DNA from: Nilaparvata lugens
Taxonomy: Eukaryota > Arthropoda > Insecta > Hemiptera > Delphacidae
NCBI RefSeq assembly: GCF_014356525.2
Contig: NC_052504.1
Location: 59,755,637-59,819,636 of the forward strand
Length of the DNA: 64,000 bases
Direction of reading: 5' to 3'
The position numbers were made by a program, and so were the translations under genes. The notes below the pieces were generated by a model. It did no database searches and had not been told where the DNA came from. It worked only from the letters and a program-made list of their open reading frames with translations. Of this stretch, positions 1-12,068 are shown piece after piece. Positions within the stretch are counted from its first letter, which is position 1. Each line of letters opens with the position of its first letter.

Positions 1-330
1 AAACTCGATTCACTTTAATCTGTCAGCAGTAGAGCCATTGAATTTCTCATTCTCCATTCCTCTCCTTCTTCTACTTCCAAACACGATTCACGATAATCTG
101 TTAGCATTAGAGTCATTGAATTTCTCATTCTTCTTCTTCTTCATGGTAAAAATCTCACAGTTGATGTTTAAGATGTTTCAGTTAAATCTGTCAGTAAGAT
201 GAGATTTTCGTTTCACTTAAATCTAGGTGTTAGACAAAGATGTTTCAGTTAAAGCTGATAGTAACCTTTCTCTCCTTTCTCTCATTCTCCTTATTCACCT
301 TCCAAACTCGATTCACTTTAATCTATATAT
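1..330. repeat. degenerate tandem repeat, unit about 78 bp
   Basis: The stretch starting AAACTCGATTCACTTTAATC at position 1 recurs with changes at about 79 (AAACACGATTCACGATAATC) and again in part at about 303. Each copy is followed by a TCTCATTCT / CTTCTTC-type pyrimidine run. No protein can be supported here. The copies are visible directly; their origin is unknown. Confidence 0.55.
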
Positions 331-346
331 ATATATATATATATAT
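324..346. repeat. (TA)n microsatellite
   Basis: An uninterrupted run of TA dinucleotides, about 11 units, at the right edge of the degenerate tandem repeat. Confidence 0.9.
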
Positions 347-508
347 TATAAATCATGGCATATTGTACACCTTTATTTGTTAATACCCACACTTATTGAA
401 CCATTTAGTATGTTCCTCCCCTTCCAGTCTTTCAATCCTCCCCCACGTCATGTTTATCTGATTTTTCAATGCGTCATGTTTTATCTGACATTATTTTTAT
501 AAATAACG

Positions 509-1236
509 GTTTGCCTAGCTTGGCTGCAGTCGGTAAAGCATGAGTGCAAAAAATATATAACTCTGGTTGTGGTTCTTAGAATGCAACTTAGATAAAGTTC
601 TTATAAGTTCGCTCAGGAGTTCCCGCAGTTTACTGCTCTTGGACAATTTATATAAATCTTTGGAACGTGTTATTATAACACACTTTTTTCCTGTATAGAT
701 GAATCCTGCCTCATTGACTTCGTTTGATTTGATTTTGATGGAAATGGAGCATGTAGCAAAGGACTCGAGACGAGTCTTGTGAGTAGAGAATTTGAGGTAA
801 ACAGCTGGTTGTATTTTTAAAATATTAAGTTTCTCTGTGATTCTAACAATATCAGTACATTCTCCAATATCTCTTTTTAGCATTACACCGTATTTAAGGT
901 TGCAATCTCGATTGCTATCTACATTGGATATAGTTACATTTCCAATAAATAGTTTACATATGAATTTACAGCTAGGTGATGATCACGTATTGCATCATCA
1001 GACTCCAACCAACTTCATATCTCTACAGTGCAGAACGCGCACCACACTATATCATTCTTTTCTGTGAAGTAAAACCCTTCCTCAAGCATTTCAGAAACAC
1101 TTATAATGGTACTCACCAACATTCAAATGTTTTCAATCGTTCAATTTCATGTTTAAATTTTTACACATTTTTACACAAAACGTTACTAATATGGAACACA
1201 ATTCAAATACCGGTATCGATTTTAAGCTAGGCAAAC
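509..1236. mobile_element. possible non-autonomous element with 13-bp inverted ends
   Basis: GTTTGCCTAGCTT at 509-521 is matched by its exact reverse complement AAGCTAGGCAAAC at 1224-1236. The left end runs into TGGCTGCAGTCGGTAAAGCA, which resembles a tRNA D-arm, so a tRNA-derived SINE is an alternative. Inside is an unrecognised minus-strand frame of 122 codons (515-883) with no domain I can name. Thirteen bases of inverted identity could be chance, and no target-site duplication is visible. Confidence 0.3.
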
Positions 1237-1256
1237 ACTAAATCATCATTCAAGGA

Positions 1257-1600
1257 TTAGGCTCTGTTGGTTTGTTCCAACATCCATTTCTTCATCGGTT
1301 GTGTGACGCCTCTTCTCCCACCTGGTTTGTAGTGCCAAGCTTGAATTGGAAGTGTATTTGCTAGCATACGAAGTAGATGGCTGGACAGTCTTCTCTACTT
1401 TCCTTCAATATTTGCAATAAAGACTCTACATTCAGTTCGGTTCTTATTATTTTGTTTCTTACGTAGTCCAACTTAGTGTAACCTTTGACTGCTCGAAGGA
1501 ACCACATTTCGACTGCTTGCAGCCAGGCTTCGTTTCCATAAGCTATTATTGGTACAGTCATTAGTCTGTGGAGCTTCATCTGACTTGCTTGTCTTGTATA
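1257..1600 (-). pseudogene. LINE reverse transcriptase, C-terminal fragment
   Basis: The minus strand encodes the C-terminal end of a non-LTR retrotransposon RT. It shows MTVPIIAYGNEAW, then an FLRAVKGYTKLDYVRNKI block and an E-L-N-V-E segment. After a frameshift comes a Y-K-P-G-G-R-R segment and a terminal EQTNRA followed by a stop at 1257-1259. These are known landmarks of endonuclease-RT proteins of RTE/Jockey-like LINEs. The fragment has at least one frameshift and is non-functional. It continues the plus-strand fragment at 1600-1900, which lies in inverted orientation. Confidence 0.75.
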
Positions 1601-1900
1601 AACTCTTTATTATATGCAGATGATACTGTTATGATGATACAGAAGACCAACTTCAATATGCACTTTTCATGTTAAATAGGATTGGTATGGACTTTGACAT
1701 GATAAAAAAATCCAATCTCATTTCGTTTAAAGGAAAGTCACCAGTTAGATCCGAGATAGTGCTTGAGAACCAAATTTTGGAACAAGTTAAATGCTTCAAT
1801 TACTTGTGATGTCATATCTCATTTGACAGAGAAGATGATGTAAATGAGAAATTGGTAAAATTCAGTGTTGTGTGTGCAATACGTAGGACAATGTTTACAC
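1600..1900 (+). pseudogene. LINE reverse transcriptase palm fragment, inverted
   Basis: Plus-strand translation from about 1600 gives SLLYADDTVMM, in which YADD (1613-1624) is the RT catalytic motif. It is followed by a K-G-K-S-P-V-R-S segment, QVKCFNYL and an ISFDREDDVNEKLVKF block ending in RRT. The glycine expected after NYL is replaced by a TGA stop. The sequence ends about where the minus-strand fragment 1257-1600 begins in the ancestral protein. The two are therefore parts of one LINE copy with an internal inversion. Confidence 0.75.
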
Positions 1901-2512
1901 TAATCCTAAGCAGTGTTATTCTTGCTATGACTCTTCTGTATGTTTCAGAGATGTGTCAGCTCAGCACTCAGCTTAGCAGGTTGAATGCTGAGTCAATACA
2001 GTTCGTTTGGTTTTGATGCTCAACACTCCTAAGTCATATCTGTTGAATGAAAAAGAAAAAATTTATGACCAGTAAATTATTATAATTTGTTTCAGATTAT
2101 CGAGTTGATATTATAGACTTAATATGATGTTATTATCTCGTCTCTTGATGTCAATTTCATTTAATGAATTTGATCTGATTGCAAAGAATATTAAATTTTC
2201 GATAGGTGAATGATCTAGCAATAACAAATAGAGTAATAAAGCTTCACCACATCAGTATTAGCAGATTATCAACACATTCTCTACAGAATCTCAAAGTGAG
2301 TATTATTATTTCTTGCTTCCATATTACAGAATCAAACAGTGATTCATCAACATCAAGTTAATATGCAAGCTCTTGTAATGTGCATCCCGACAAATAACTA
2401 TTAACTGAATCAGTTAATCACAATGTGAACTCTTGTAATGTGAACAGATCTATTGGAAATTAGTATAGTAAAGAAATTTATCAAATAGTTTCATCAAATA
2501 ACTAACTAACCT
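1901..2512. other. AT-rich spacer, no gene seen
   Basis: No reading frame with recognisable content, no clear repeats and no RNA-like structure on either strand. Two similar AACTCTTGTAATGTG-type segments near 2370 and 2427 suggest a small local duplication. Confidence 0.5.
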
Positions 2513-2526
2513 TTGATTTGCTGTGT

Positions 2527-2636
2527 CCTCCTTCCTCCCCCTTTTCCTCCTACTCCTCCTCGTCATCCCTCCTCGTCCTTTGTCCTCCTACTCCTCCTCG
2601 TACTCCTCGTCCTCCTACTCCTCCTCCTCCACTCTA
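2527..2636. repeat. TCC/CTCCTCGTC-rich simple repeat
   Basis: A polypyrimidine run of CTCCT, CCTCGTC and TACTCCTCCT units. It forces a Leu/Pro/Val-rich artificial reading frame on the plus strand. A purine-rich (GGA)n tract of the opposite strand sense lies at 6377-6455. Confidence 0.85.
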
Positions 2637-2639
2637 ACT

Positions 2640-4260
2640 CTGCTGATTGCTTCTCATGTTATCAGAGAAGGAAAGTTGCAATCATGATGAAAAACAACTC
2701 AGTGTTAGATCTCTTTTTTAAGTTGAGTGGATTTTGGAGCATATGCTGTGAGAAAAAATAACACACGCACACACTCTCTCCCCTACGTTGTTGGTAAGTA
2801 ATTTACAATCTACACACAAAAGTTTATCTCTCGCGATCATTGTTATGCATCATATTTTTTCATGACAAGACTTCTGCAATCTTTCAGATAATTTGAATAA
2901 TATACTTGCATATTCAAGGCTGAATTTATGCTCAGATTGCACATGCATTGAGTCGTCAAGGCACATAAATGTGTAGTTTTCCTAATATTTCTGATAAAGG
3001 AAGAAGCAAAAGCTCGGTGAGTGGGATTTTATTCGCAAAATCATTCAAGATTCGGTAATCTGGAGGTTCTTCCAATTTTCCTTTAGGTTGACTCCCATCT
3101 ACATCTCTTTCATTGATTATTATTGCTCAAGATATCTCTTCCATAATGTCATCTCACCTTCCACTGATATTATTTGTTAGCTCATTCTAATCGTATAAGA
3201 ACAAATAGACTCATTAGAGTGAGAGAAAAAGACAAGTGTAGAATAAATAACAATTTTCACCAAAGAAACAAGAAGAGAAATTTACTCCTGGTGTTTTTCT
3301 TCACATAATCAATTGTTTTTTAGAATCTAAGATGGTAACAGTATGCAGTATATACTGAATTCAAATGCAGCAGATCACATCATCTTATAGAGAGAGAGAA
3401 GCATAAGTTCAGCTGAGAAAAAGTTTATCATCTTCACTCCTAGAGCTATCCAAAACCGCAATAGCAGTGCTTGTGACAAGTTTTTGGATCAATCACATGG
3501 TGTGTGTGTGAGGAGGGATTACAAACTTCAAAGACTGAAATCTTTGCATTTAGTGAGAATTATATTGGTCATTCCTCAGATTCTGATAATCCAAAGAGAA
3601 GCGCATGCTAGTCTAAATTGTATGTGTGTTTTTATGCTCTAACACATAATGTAACCATGAGAGGACTGGAATGATCGTTGAAATTCATCTATTGATCTCG
3701 TGGAAAACGCAGTAGGCATTGATATGGAAGGATTTGTTTTGCAACAATGATTCTAACCCGTGCCATGCAGCAAGCCTTGTCACATGGAGTTCTATCTTAT
3801 GAATCGCATAGTATCTATATTATGAAATTTAATTTTAGAAATTCGTTACAAACTATACCAATTGCTCAATGCTTTTGCATTTCCTTGTTCTCATGTGTCT
3901 ACTACTGCCATAGGTGTAAACTTGAGTTCAAAGTGTTGGCAATGCATTTCTAAATAATCCTGACAACAAAAAAATTCGTACCAACAATATTCTATTTCTT
4001 GAAGCAAAGTGTTAAGTTTACTCAAGCAAAGAGTATCTTACTTACATCAGAGTGCTAATATTGTAATCTTAATTTTCCAGCATTGTGGTGTTATCACAGT
4101 ATTCCACTTTTTCATGAAAGGTTTTCCATGCTTGTGACAGAAACTCTATTGATAGAAAATCTATGTTTGTTATAGCATTGAGTGTAAATACACAAATAAT
4201 TCCTCATGATAGACAAATCTCCTTCGTAAGTTTAAGGGATTGTGATCAGTTCTATGTCTA
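2640..4260. other. AT-rich spacer, no gene seen
   Basis: Only short frames without domain character. Contains a short purine run (AGAGAGAGA near 3391) and nothing else I can name. Confidence 0.45.
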
Positions 4261-4269
4261 TGATCAAAA

Positions 4270-4490
4270 TACAGTCAATGTGAGTGCTTCAAGTTCCTCT
4301 CTCAAATTGTGTATTTCTTTTTCTAATTCTGCTAGTTGCTGTTCCCTGAATGTCTCTGTGGCTTTCAAAAAACTCTACTCATCTAGTTGTAGCTTATGCT
4401 TCTTGCCTGATAGCAATGTGATAGAGGAGCCAAATAATCGCTGCTTCTCTCAACAATATAATATACCCACTTGTGCTTTCACCAACTTAA
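4270..4490 (-). other. possible decayed exon with coiled-coil character
   Basis: The minus strand reads as a leucine/glutamate-rich segment including FREQQLAELEKEIHNLREEL. Its heptad-like spacing is typical of a coiled coil, but at least two in-frame stops interrupt it upstream. I do not recognise a family. It may be a pseudogene exon or chance; the long run of amphipathic residues is the only evidence. Confidence 0.2.
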
Positions 4491-4499
4491 TCTGAATCA

Positions 4500-5230
4500 T
4501 GATTCAACTTTCAATTCATTTGACTTGGAAGTAGGGTAAACTTCTTTGAATACCTCAAGCTTGTCTTTACATGACTCTTACACTCATCTAAATACCTACT
4601 TCCATAATTACACAAATATAGCTATAATCTATAGCTTTTCATTTTTCCTTTGATAGAAAAAGTTCCTCATCCTTATTTCCAAACCTACTTCCATAATATT
4701 ACTACATAAGCAAAGTCCAGTCTTAATTTTTTACTCAAATATAGCTATAATCTACTTGCTTTTCATTTTTAACAGTTACTTTTAAGTACTTTCTCAGAAT
4801 AACTTGTCTGTGTTATCTCTTCCTTCGTTCTGTCTTATCTCGAAATGAGTAGTTGGATTTCATTCACTGTCATATCGAAAAATTTCCAATTTATAAAATT
4901 ATTATTCTTTTCTCGTCATCCTCACTCTCCATGAATGAAACTTGTAATATCATGCATATCAACAGAACCGCTGATTTTTTGTTTCACTTCAATGTAAATA
5001 TCTTTGACTGCATTGTGATCAATTGCAGGTGATCTTATACTATTTCTTGAACTCAAACTAAAATTATAATGATTCACTTCCTCTGGAATATTACGATTCG
5101 CTATAATTATGATTGATCATTATTCATCTTCTTGTCCTCTCTTATTCATCATCTTTGCTTCTTGCTCTGTGATTTTCAAATCATTTGTATTTTGTCTACG
5201 TTTAACAATTATTTCTTTGTCTATACAGAT
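4500..5230. other. AT-rich spacer, no gene seen
   Basis: Contains two related short stretches around ATAGCTATAATCTA (about 4618 and 4743) that hint at a degenerate duplication. No coding content recognised. Confidence 0.4.
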
Positions 5231-5233
5231 TTT

Positions 5234-5578
5234 ATTAATTCTTACATATTCAGACGACACAAAATTCGTAGTTTATTGTTAATTTTTTCCAGATTTCTTC
5301 TGACATATGTATTACAAGTTCACCCTCCCAGCATAGGGGAATTAACATTGAAAAATGACCTTGACCGTGTTTTCAAATGTGCGTAAAAAACTGTGCTTGT
5401 ACAAAATTAATTCTTACATATTCAGACGACGCAAAATTCGTAGTTTATTGTTAATTTTTTTCAGATTTCTTCTGACATGTGCACTGCAAGTTCACACTTC
5501 CAGGATAGGGAAATTAACATTGAAAAATGACCTTGACCGTGTTTTCAAATGTGTGTAAAAAAACGGTGCTTGTACAAA
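5234..5578. repeat. tandem duplication of a 172-bp unit
   Basis: ATTAATTCTTACATATTCAG begins at 5234 and again at 5406. The two 172-bp copies differ by only a few substitutions, and both end in a GTGCTTGTACAAAAT-type segment. A diverged third partial copy follows from about 5580. The two small plus-strand frames across it are repeat artefacts. It may be a satellite-like remnant. Confidence 0.85.
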
Positions 5579-5599
5579 ATTTTTTTCCTGGATATTCTG

Positions 5600-6376
5600 C
5601 CAAACGCAAAATTTGAAGTTTATTGTCATATGTCAGTATAATTATGTATGTCATAAAAAACTCGACTCTTCCTTGCTTTCAGAAGTTGATATTCGGAAGC
5701 AAGAACTACAGTAGGTGTCGGAACAGTGATAAGGACAGTGGCAATATCAAGGCCTGATTCAAGTGGCATTCACGAAAAGCCGTAAACACAGAACGAAGCT
5801 CCGAATATTGCCTTGCCGTTCAGTGTTGCGGTATCTGAACAAAGTCAGACTATCGTTCAAGCTTTTCAAGTTTGATAGCTTTTCAAAAGGGCCCTAAACT
5901 AAAGAAAATATTAGCATAGTTCGAACTGAAAAACAATTTATGTAGGGTGGATAATTTAAGATTACGGTGTAGGCTATTTGTATCAAGGTCTATAGAAACC
6001 TTGTATTTATAGACCTTGATTTGTATTGAAAGTGCTATCTGTTCTTAGAAGCTGGAACCTTTTATTTGGAAAATTACCTATGGTTTAGAAGTAGAGATTT
6101 GCATCTTTCAACACTGTTATATGCTTCATCGTATTATATTTAAAGATGTGGACGCCATGGCTCAACAAATACGGCATGCTATCAACCTTTGATAAAAGAA
6201 CCACGCATGCATTTCAGATCACCTTATTACCAATGCCCAATTGATGACAGCACATTAACATCTCGTTCATAAGAGTACTATACTCGCTAATACGATATTC
6301 TGATCCATTCGTATTGATTCTGAGAGAAGAAATGAAACGTTGAAGTACAGCGTGATTTGCGACAGTCTGAATTTTT
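5600..6376. other. spacer with a 13-bp perfect hairpin
   Basis: No gene. ATCAAGGTCTATA at 5982-5994 is followed after 13 nt by its exact reverse complement TATAGACCTTGAT at 6008-6020, giving a compact hairpin. Confidence 0.6.
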
Positions 6377-6455
6377 GGAGGAGGAGGAGTAGGAGGAGGA
6401 GGAGGAGGAGGAGGAGGAGGAGGAAGAAGAGAAGGAGGAGGAGAGGAGAATGAGA
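6377..6455. repeat. (GGA)n / GAAGA purine-rich simple repeat
   Basis: Runs of GGA with a few GTA and GAAGA interruptions. They produce a poly-Ser artefact on the minus strand. Confidence 0.9.
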
Positions 6456-7074
6456 AGAAGCAGAAAGCTAAAATTATGGATGGAGATGGAGTAAGCTTTT
6501 GAATTGTAGAATGCTAAATATTCAATGAGCAATCATAGATATTACGGATAAAAGTTGTAAATAATATAGAAATAGTTATATCAGTATTACCTATAAACTT
6601 CAAATTCAAAATTTTCAAATTCAAATTTGCCAAAGGTAATTGTCAATATTTTAAAACGTTCAATGCAATTGTATTCCAAATTCACTGACAGATTTTTAAA
6701 TATTCAATCAATTCAATTTTTTGTCTAATTTCAAAATTCTGATCACATGGAATAATTCATTTTCGGTAGAGTAGCACTCAACAAGAATCATTCATAACTA
6801 ACATTCACAAACTGATCAACGAATTCTTCACACTGACTTCCAATACTGTAGCCTGCTGACAAATTGAACTACCGTACAGTAAATACTTTGTCAATAAACA
6901 ATAATTCAGTCTGGCAGTTTATGTAATTTCCGGTTGATGATCTCATGTTTGGAGAATTAGTTAGCGATAGCATAGTACACTATACTGTAATAACTATCTT
7001 CCTCTTCCATGGTGTAAATGAAAATAAAAATATAGAGTATTCGCAGACAAAACTGCGAATTATAGTGGTCGAAA
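6456..7074. other. AT-rich spacer, no gene seen
   Basis: Several ATTCAAATT-type words repeat between 6598 and 6720. No gene or element end recognised. Confidence 0.4.
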
Positions 7075-7241
7075 ATGTCAGAGCTCGATTTACCACGAAT
7101 TTGTGTTGAGGGGAATTCTATAAAACTTGTATTGAAGGGACCGAATACAAATTTATTTACTTCGAGTCATAGAGGTTTTTCAAGGGAGCGAGCTTTTACT
7201 AAAAATTATAGAGGACCTTACTACTGTAAGGTTCTACTGTA
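7075..7241 (-). mobile_element. pogo/Tigger-like element terminus
   Basis: Read on the minus strand from 7241, the sequence starts TACAGTAGAACC and continues with a CCTCTATAA-rich subterminal region. This start (TACAGTRRAACC) is typical of pogo/Tigger-type element ends. No transposase is attached, so it is at best a MITE or a solo end. The family assignment rests on end similarity recalled from known elements. Confidence 0.4.
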
Positions 7242-7384
7242 CTTCCAAGTCAAGTATTATGAATGCCTTCATCAAATAAACGCATTGGCATTGCACTTAT
7301 GTATCGCGGGTAGACTACTTAAAAAATGAAGGCGTTAACTTAGCACTTTCAAAATTCCCTAAAACGGTTTATCAGGTAATTCTC

Positions 7385-7438
7385 TTATCCGTGATGACCC
7401 TGGTCCCAACTAAACCGGATGAACAAGGTTTCACTGTA
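7385..7438 (-). mobile_element. second pogo/Tigger-like terminus
   Basis: On the minus strand from 7438 the sequence starts TACAGTGAAACC, then TTGTTCATCCGG and a GGGACC segment, followed by a CACGGATAAGAGA stretch. This is the characteristic end of pogo-superfamily elements in insects. It lies 200 bp from a related terminus at 7241 in the same orientation. Confidence 0.5.
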
Positions 7439-7439
7439 T

Positions 7440-8070
7440 CTATCATTTCATATTTTACAATTGTAACTTTTGTAATGGCCCAACAGGCTTATGCCCAAAA
7501 CTGTTATCATCTAAATTTATACATTCCAAATCTACTAAGTGTTAGCCTACATTCACAAAGAATACATTCACAGTTCAAATCAAAACAAAAGACAAATATA
7601 AAAATTATCAACATAGATGTACAAAATTAAAATGATAGAAAATCAACCTATGAGTATCAACCTATCATCACATCCTTCTCGTAGAGCTGGCTGTGGTATC
7701 ATCCAACAAAAAACATATGAATAATTTATAATACAAATCCAAATCCTGAACTTATATTCTTGAAAACATGCAAGAGCTCACTCTTAAGGTGTAGTCAGCA
7801 GAAAATAATTGCAATTATCACTCAATGACTGAGAAACATCAAGATCTCTGCCTTGAATAGTAAATGATAATAAGCTGCTGTATCAAGCGGATAAGAGTCA
7901 AAGTACGAATACCGTTCTTAATAAAATTTTGAATGGAAGGAATTTTGGTTGGTCGAGTATAAAGTCCGTTTAGTTCAGAATATGCATCTATAAATAATAA
8001 AAGATAATTTTGTTCCAAGCCAAATCTTGTCCACTAAGTAGGTATATTTCTTAAACATTGAAAAGATTAA
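7440..8070. other. AT-rich spacer, no gene seen
   Basis: No recognisable frame or structured repeat. Confidence 0.4.
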
Positions 8071-8357
8071 CCATGATGGCAATCTCAAAAATGTTTGTCA
8101 TCACAGAAAAATCCAATATGGCGTCCAAAAATCTGATTTCAAGAGTTTGAAGTTATATTCACCATAGTAAAAGTTGTTGGAATCGGATAAATCTTCCGGA
8201 TATTGTAGTACGATTATTTTGGAGCTTCCAGATGGCTGAATTGATCTGATATCCTCGACATTATTAGAATTATAGACATTTTTTTGAAAATCGATATATT
8301 TTATCCGCCATCTTGTTTTTTTCATGATGACAACCATTTTTGAGATTGCCATCATGG
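8071..8357. repeat. 33-bp inverted repeat (one mismatch)
   Basis: The arm at 8071-8103 (starting CCATGATGGCAATCTCAAAA) and the arm at 8325-8357 are reverse complements over 33 bp with a single difference. They are separated by 221 nt. The minus-strand frame across it has no recognisable domain. Probably the ends of a small foldback or MITE. Confidence 0.8.
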
Positions 8358-9510
8358 ATATTCTTCTTCCACACATCATTACAAAGAGATTGATACCATT
8401 CCAAGTCTGTACCTTCAAGGAGTCATGAGTTACACGGTTTTCTAATTATAGGGATTGGCTTTTGGTCGAAAAAGCGTGTTTTCCGCTGCAAACAGTACAT
8501 TTTACTCTTTTTCCGATGACGCTCCAGCCGTAAAATATGGACTTACAGCCTCCAAACAGATGTCATTTTGAAGCTTTGGAATATTCTACAACACTGCGCC
8601 AATAATACTAGTATTTGTTCACTCCGAATACATATACAGAGTGGAAAGTAAAATATTGTCCCCGAAAAATGTATGTTTCAAGTTCTTGAAGTTGAATAAA
8701 TAATGGAAAGAGTTGTCGAAATGAGATGATTCTGTCGAACATCATTGTTTGGTTAAATCTAAACACATTGGTGATAAAACCAATCCGATATCTCTCACAA
8801 TAACTGAATAACAAGCAATATAAAAATGTCTGTCAATAATGACCGCCATCTTGTATTTTTCAATGATGTCGAATATTTTCGTTGTTTCCATCATCAATAT
8901 TCTTATTCGTCTTGTTGAAACGAAGAGATTGAGACCATTTGCAAGTCTCTATCTTAAATTAGTCACGAAAAAATTGATTTTATAGTTCTAGCTTGTTACC
9001 TCATTCATATGGAAAAACGCACCAGAAATCATGCAGGTTTTTCTTTGGAGGGTGCTGGAGAACTCATTTTTTGACGTACAGCGTATGAAGATATATCGTT
9101 CCAAAGTTGAAAAACGCTCTAAATTTCATAGATTTGAAATTTGTCTGTATCTCTTGCACAAACAAAGTTATAAAGGAATGAAATTTGAAAAAAATAGAAA
9201 AAACGTTTTTTTGGGCTTTTGAAGGTTATAACTAAAAAATATGCGCTTTAGAGGAAAATTTCGTAGAACAAACATTGTAGAGGAAGATTTTAAAAATAGT
9301 CTGAAAAAACTATTCAATATCTTGAACGGTTATTGAAATACAAGCGATATAGCAAAACCCTGAACATTTTGGCGGCCATCTTGTTTTCGAAGTGTTTGCC
9401 TGTGATTTCGACTTATCATCATCACGATCCTTAATAAATGCTGGACCTAACGAAGAGATTGAGATATTACTCGAAAATTACCACAGAGTGCCTTATTCAT
9501 GACATTTGCG
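8300..9510. repeat. three diverged direct repeats, period about 530 bp
   Basis: A block with a GCCATCTTG motif, then TCATGATGA-like sequence, then AAGAGATTGA about 80-90 bp further on, occurs at about 8307, 8843 and 9372. Parts of the intervening sequence (for example a CAAGCAATAT-type word just upstream) are also shared. No coding capacity is supported. Confidence 0.6.
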
Positions 9511-12068
9511 CCCGGACTATAATATGAGTTTTATTATTTTATTACAGCACAATCACATGAATTGAAAGTGGGAGGCGAAAGAAAACAGCAAAGAAAAAGC
9601 GACCCAACTAATAGTAGTTATGATACAAATTTTATTATGTTATATAAACTACTTATACTCTCAATCTAGTATGCCATCCATTGTTATTGTAATACTGTAA
9701 CTCCATTGATTATTCCTTATCATTTGCTTATTGATGATAAAAAATCACAATAAATTAATATAGGTAGGCTACTCTGGATTAAAGTGAGAAGCTACATAAA
9801 TAAGTCATTTTTCTTATTTATAAATAGAATTGTAGTATTCAGGAGATAGAAGATAGTAATAATTAAGGTGAGACGGGAAAGAGAAAAGAAACTGTGCTAA
9901 TAAAGTTAAACGCCGAAATTTGAAACAAAATAGGTCTAATACAACTAGATAATTTGAGGATGTTTGAATATTACATGCAGCGGAATAAAGCTTGAATAAA
10001 TTCAATTTAAACTGACCTTGTCATTATTCTTAGAGTAGGCTATCCAATCTCTGTCACAACTACGACAAATATCCATGTTCAGTTTTCAAACACAAAATTA
10101 ACTTTTCACAAGGCAAGGATCTGTACGCCTACAGAAGCGTTATCACAGCAATGAATAACTTACTGTTTCAACTCTAGGGAAGGTTCCTTCCTTGGTAAAC
10201 TTACATTCAGGGTGAGGGGCGGGGCTAACATTGGAGAGGGGGTTGCAATGATATAGGACAATGCATTTGAATAAAGGATACATAGATAGATAGATGAATA
10301 GTGTAAACAAGGACTTACGCAGGATGGAATCTAGGGGGATGGGCCAACTGCTGATCGTGGAAGGCCGAAGGTCGTGGAGTGGGGATGATTAGAAGAATGG
10401 AATACCCCGCTGTGGTAGGGAGAACCGGTGGTCCTCTTATCCGGGAATATTTTGAAGAATATTGTCTCTTTAAGATGACACTTTCGGATTAAAAAAATTA
10501 TGTTGAATAAAGATTGTAGCCTGTTTTCAAAAGAAATCTGTAAATAATCCAATGATTCGTGATAATAATTAATCTTTTGATCTATATATATATTTATTCA
10601 TCTGTATACAATAAGCACTTGCCATCGAATATTGAAATGAGAATATTGAGAGAGAATCCATTTAATATTATTTCCTCCGCCAAATTGGATAAATTATGTA
10701 AAATGAGTTATGATTGCCCAGAGGAAGGAACTTGAATGTTCAGTTACCCTACTAGTTGCAATGGTATTACAAAACATGACTTGACTAGGCTACCATTTAT
10801 GAAGAATGAAATGGATTTTGTAATCTTTCGAAATTTACGCTAATAATAGTCAATGATTTTCCTAAATCTTACAGTTAGGGGAAAATTCAGTAGTAGGCCT
10901 ATAAATATGGCTGATTTGTAATTTTACACCAAACTAAAATTATACTCAAATGAATACGAACTGGGAATTTAAAAATTCTGGAAACTGTGAACAACAGAGT
11001 AAAACTAGATGGTTGCCCATTATGTAACCCGGTTGCACATAAATTTAACCAATATTATCCGCAGATTGGTGTCGACATCGCAATTTCATCCAATTAATTG
11101 TTCAGTTAGGTTATACGTCACTTAACCACAGTTAACTTTAATAGACGCTGCCAGGAGTCTAGATAAACATCCAGGAGTAAAGTAAACTGCCGATTCTATT
11201 ATTTCAAATCGATATCAATCCAGACATCTAGACATCTCATACACGAGCGTAGTGACTTTCTAATGGCAAAATTCCAGTTTACAGCTAATAATAATGATAT
11301 AATCATAATATCATACACATAATAATATATAATAATCAGAATAATTATGAATCATATTTGAAATAGTTCGGATTTCCGTATTTCAGGATATCTCTAACAA
11401 GCTTGACTATTCGAAAACGTCTTTGATCGGGAAGCTTCAATGATGAACTAACTGGCAATGTGAGCAGAGGTGATATGAAAAGTGGACTACTTTTCGCTTC
11501 ATGAATAGTATAGATGCCAGGAATTTTGGTACCGTATCAGTATCGAGAAAAACTAGATATCGATATTGATATACAGTAGGCTACTTGGTTCTAAAAAAAG
11601 GTATTGATGCGAAGCAGTATCTAAAGTATCGCAACGTCCCTGATGGCTGGATGATAAATAATATCCATCAATATAGTGAGTGCCACGTGAACAAAAATAG
11701 GGGCCAGCGTTGCCGATCTCTGCCTTCACACTGCCTTCTATAGACGATATTGATACCAGTATAATTATCTAGTCTAATATAACATTAACTGTTCATTCTT
11801 GTTCAAAATAATCTATTATTATTAGTCAAGAAAAATAATTTTTCAATTATTGAATGATAAATTTCAATTATGAGATTAAAGATTTTCTTAATTATATTTT
11901 CACATTTTTAAAAACGATCTGGAAATTTTGCAGAGCTTATGAAAGATAGCGCTATCCGCCATGTCGAATGATAGACAAGGATAACAACACCAATTTCAAT
12001 CAAATACTGCCATTATAACGTGGATCGACCGTGGATCTCACTATATAACTTTAGTCTGAGTATAAGAT

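Noticed and set aside
2513..2761. 82-codon Leu/Pro-rich plus-strand frame
   Set aside because: Driven by the CTCCT-rich simple repeat; no signal peptide or domain beyond low complexity.
6287..6532. 81-codon poly-Ser minus-strand frame
   Set aside because: Driven by the GGA repeat.
8101..8418. 105-codon minus-strand frame
   Set aside because: Spans the 33-bp inverted repeat and has no recognisable domain; probably chance in a repeat.
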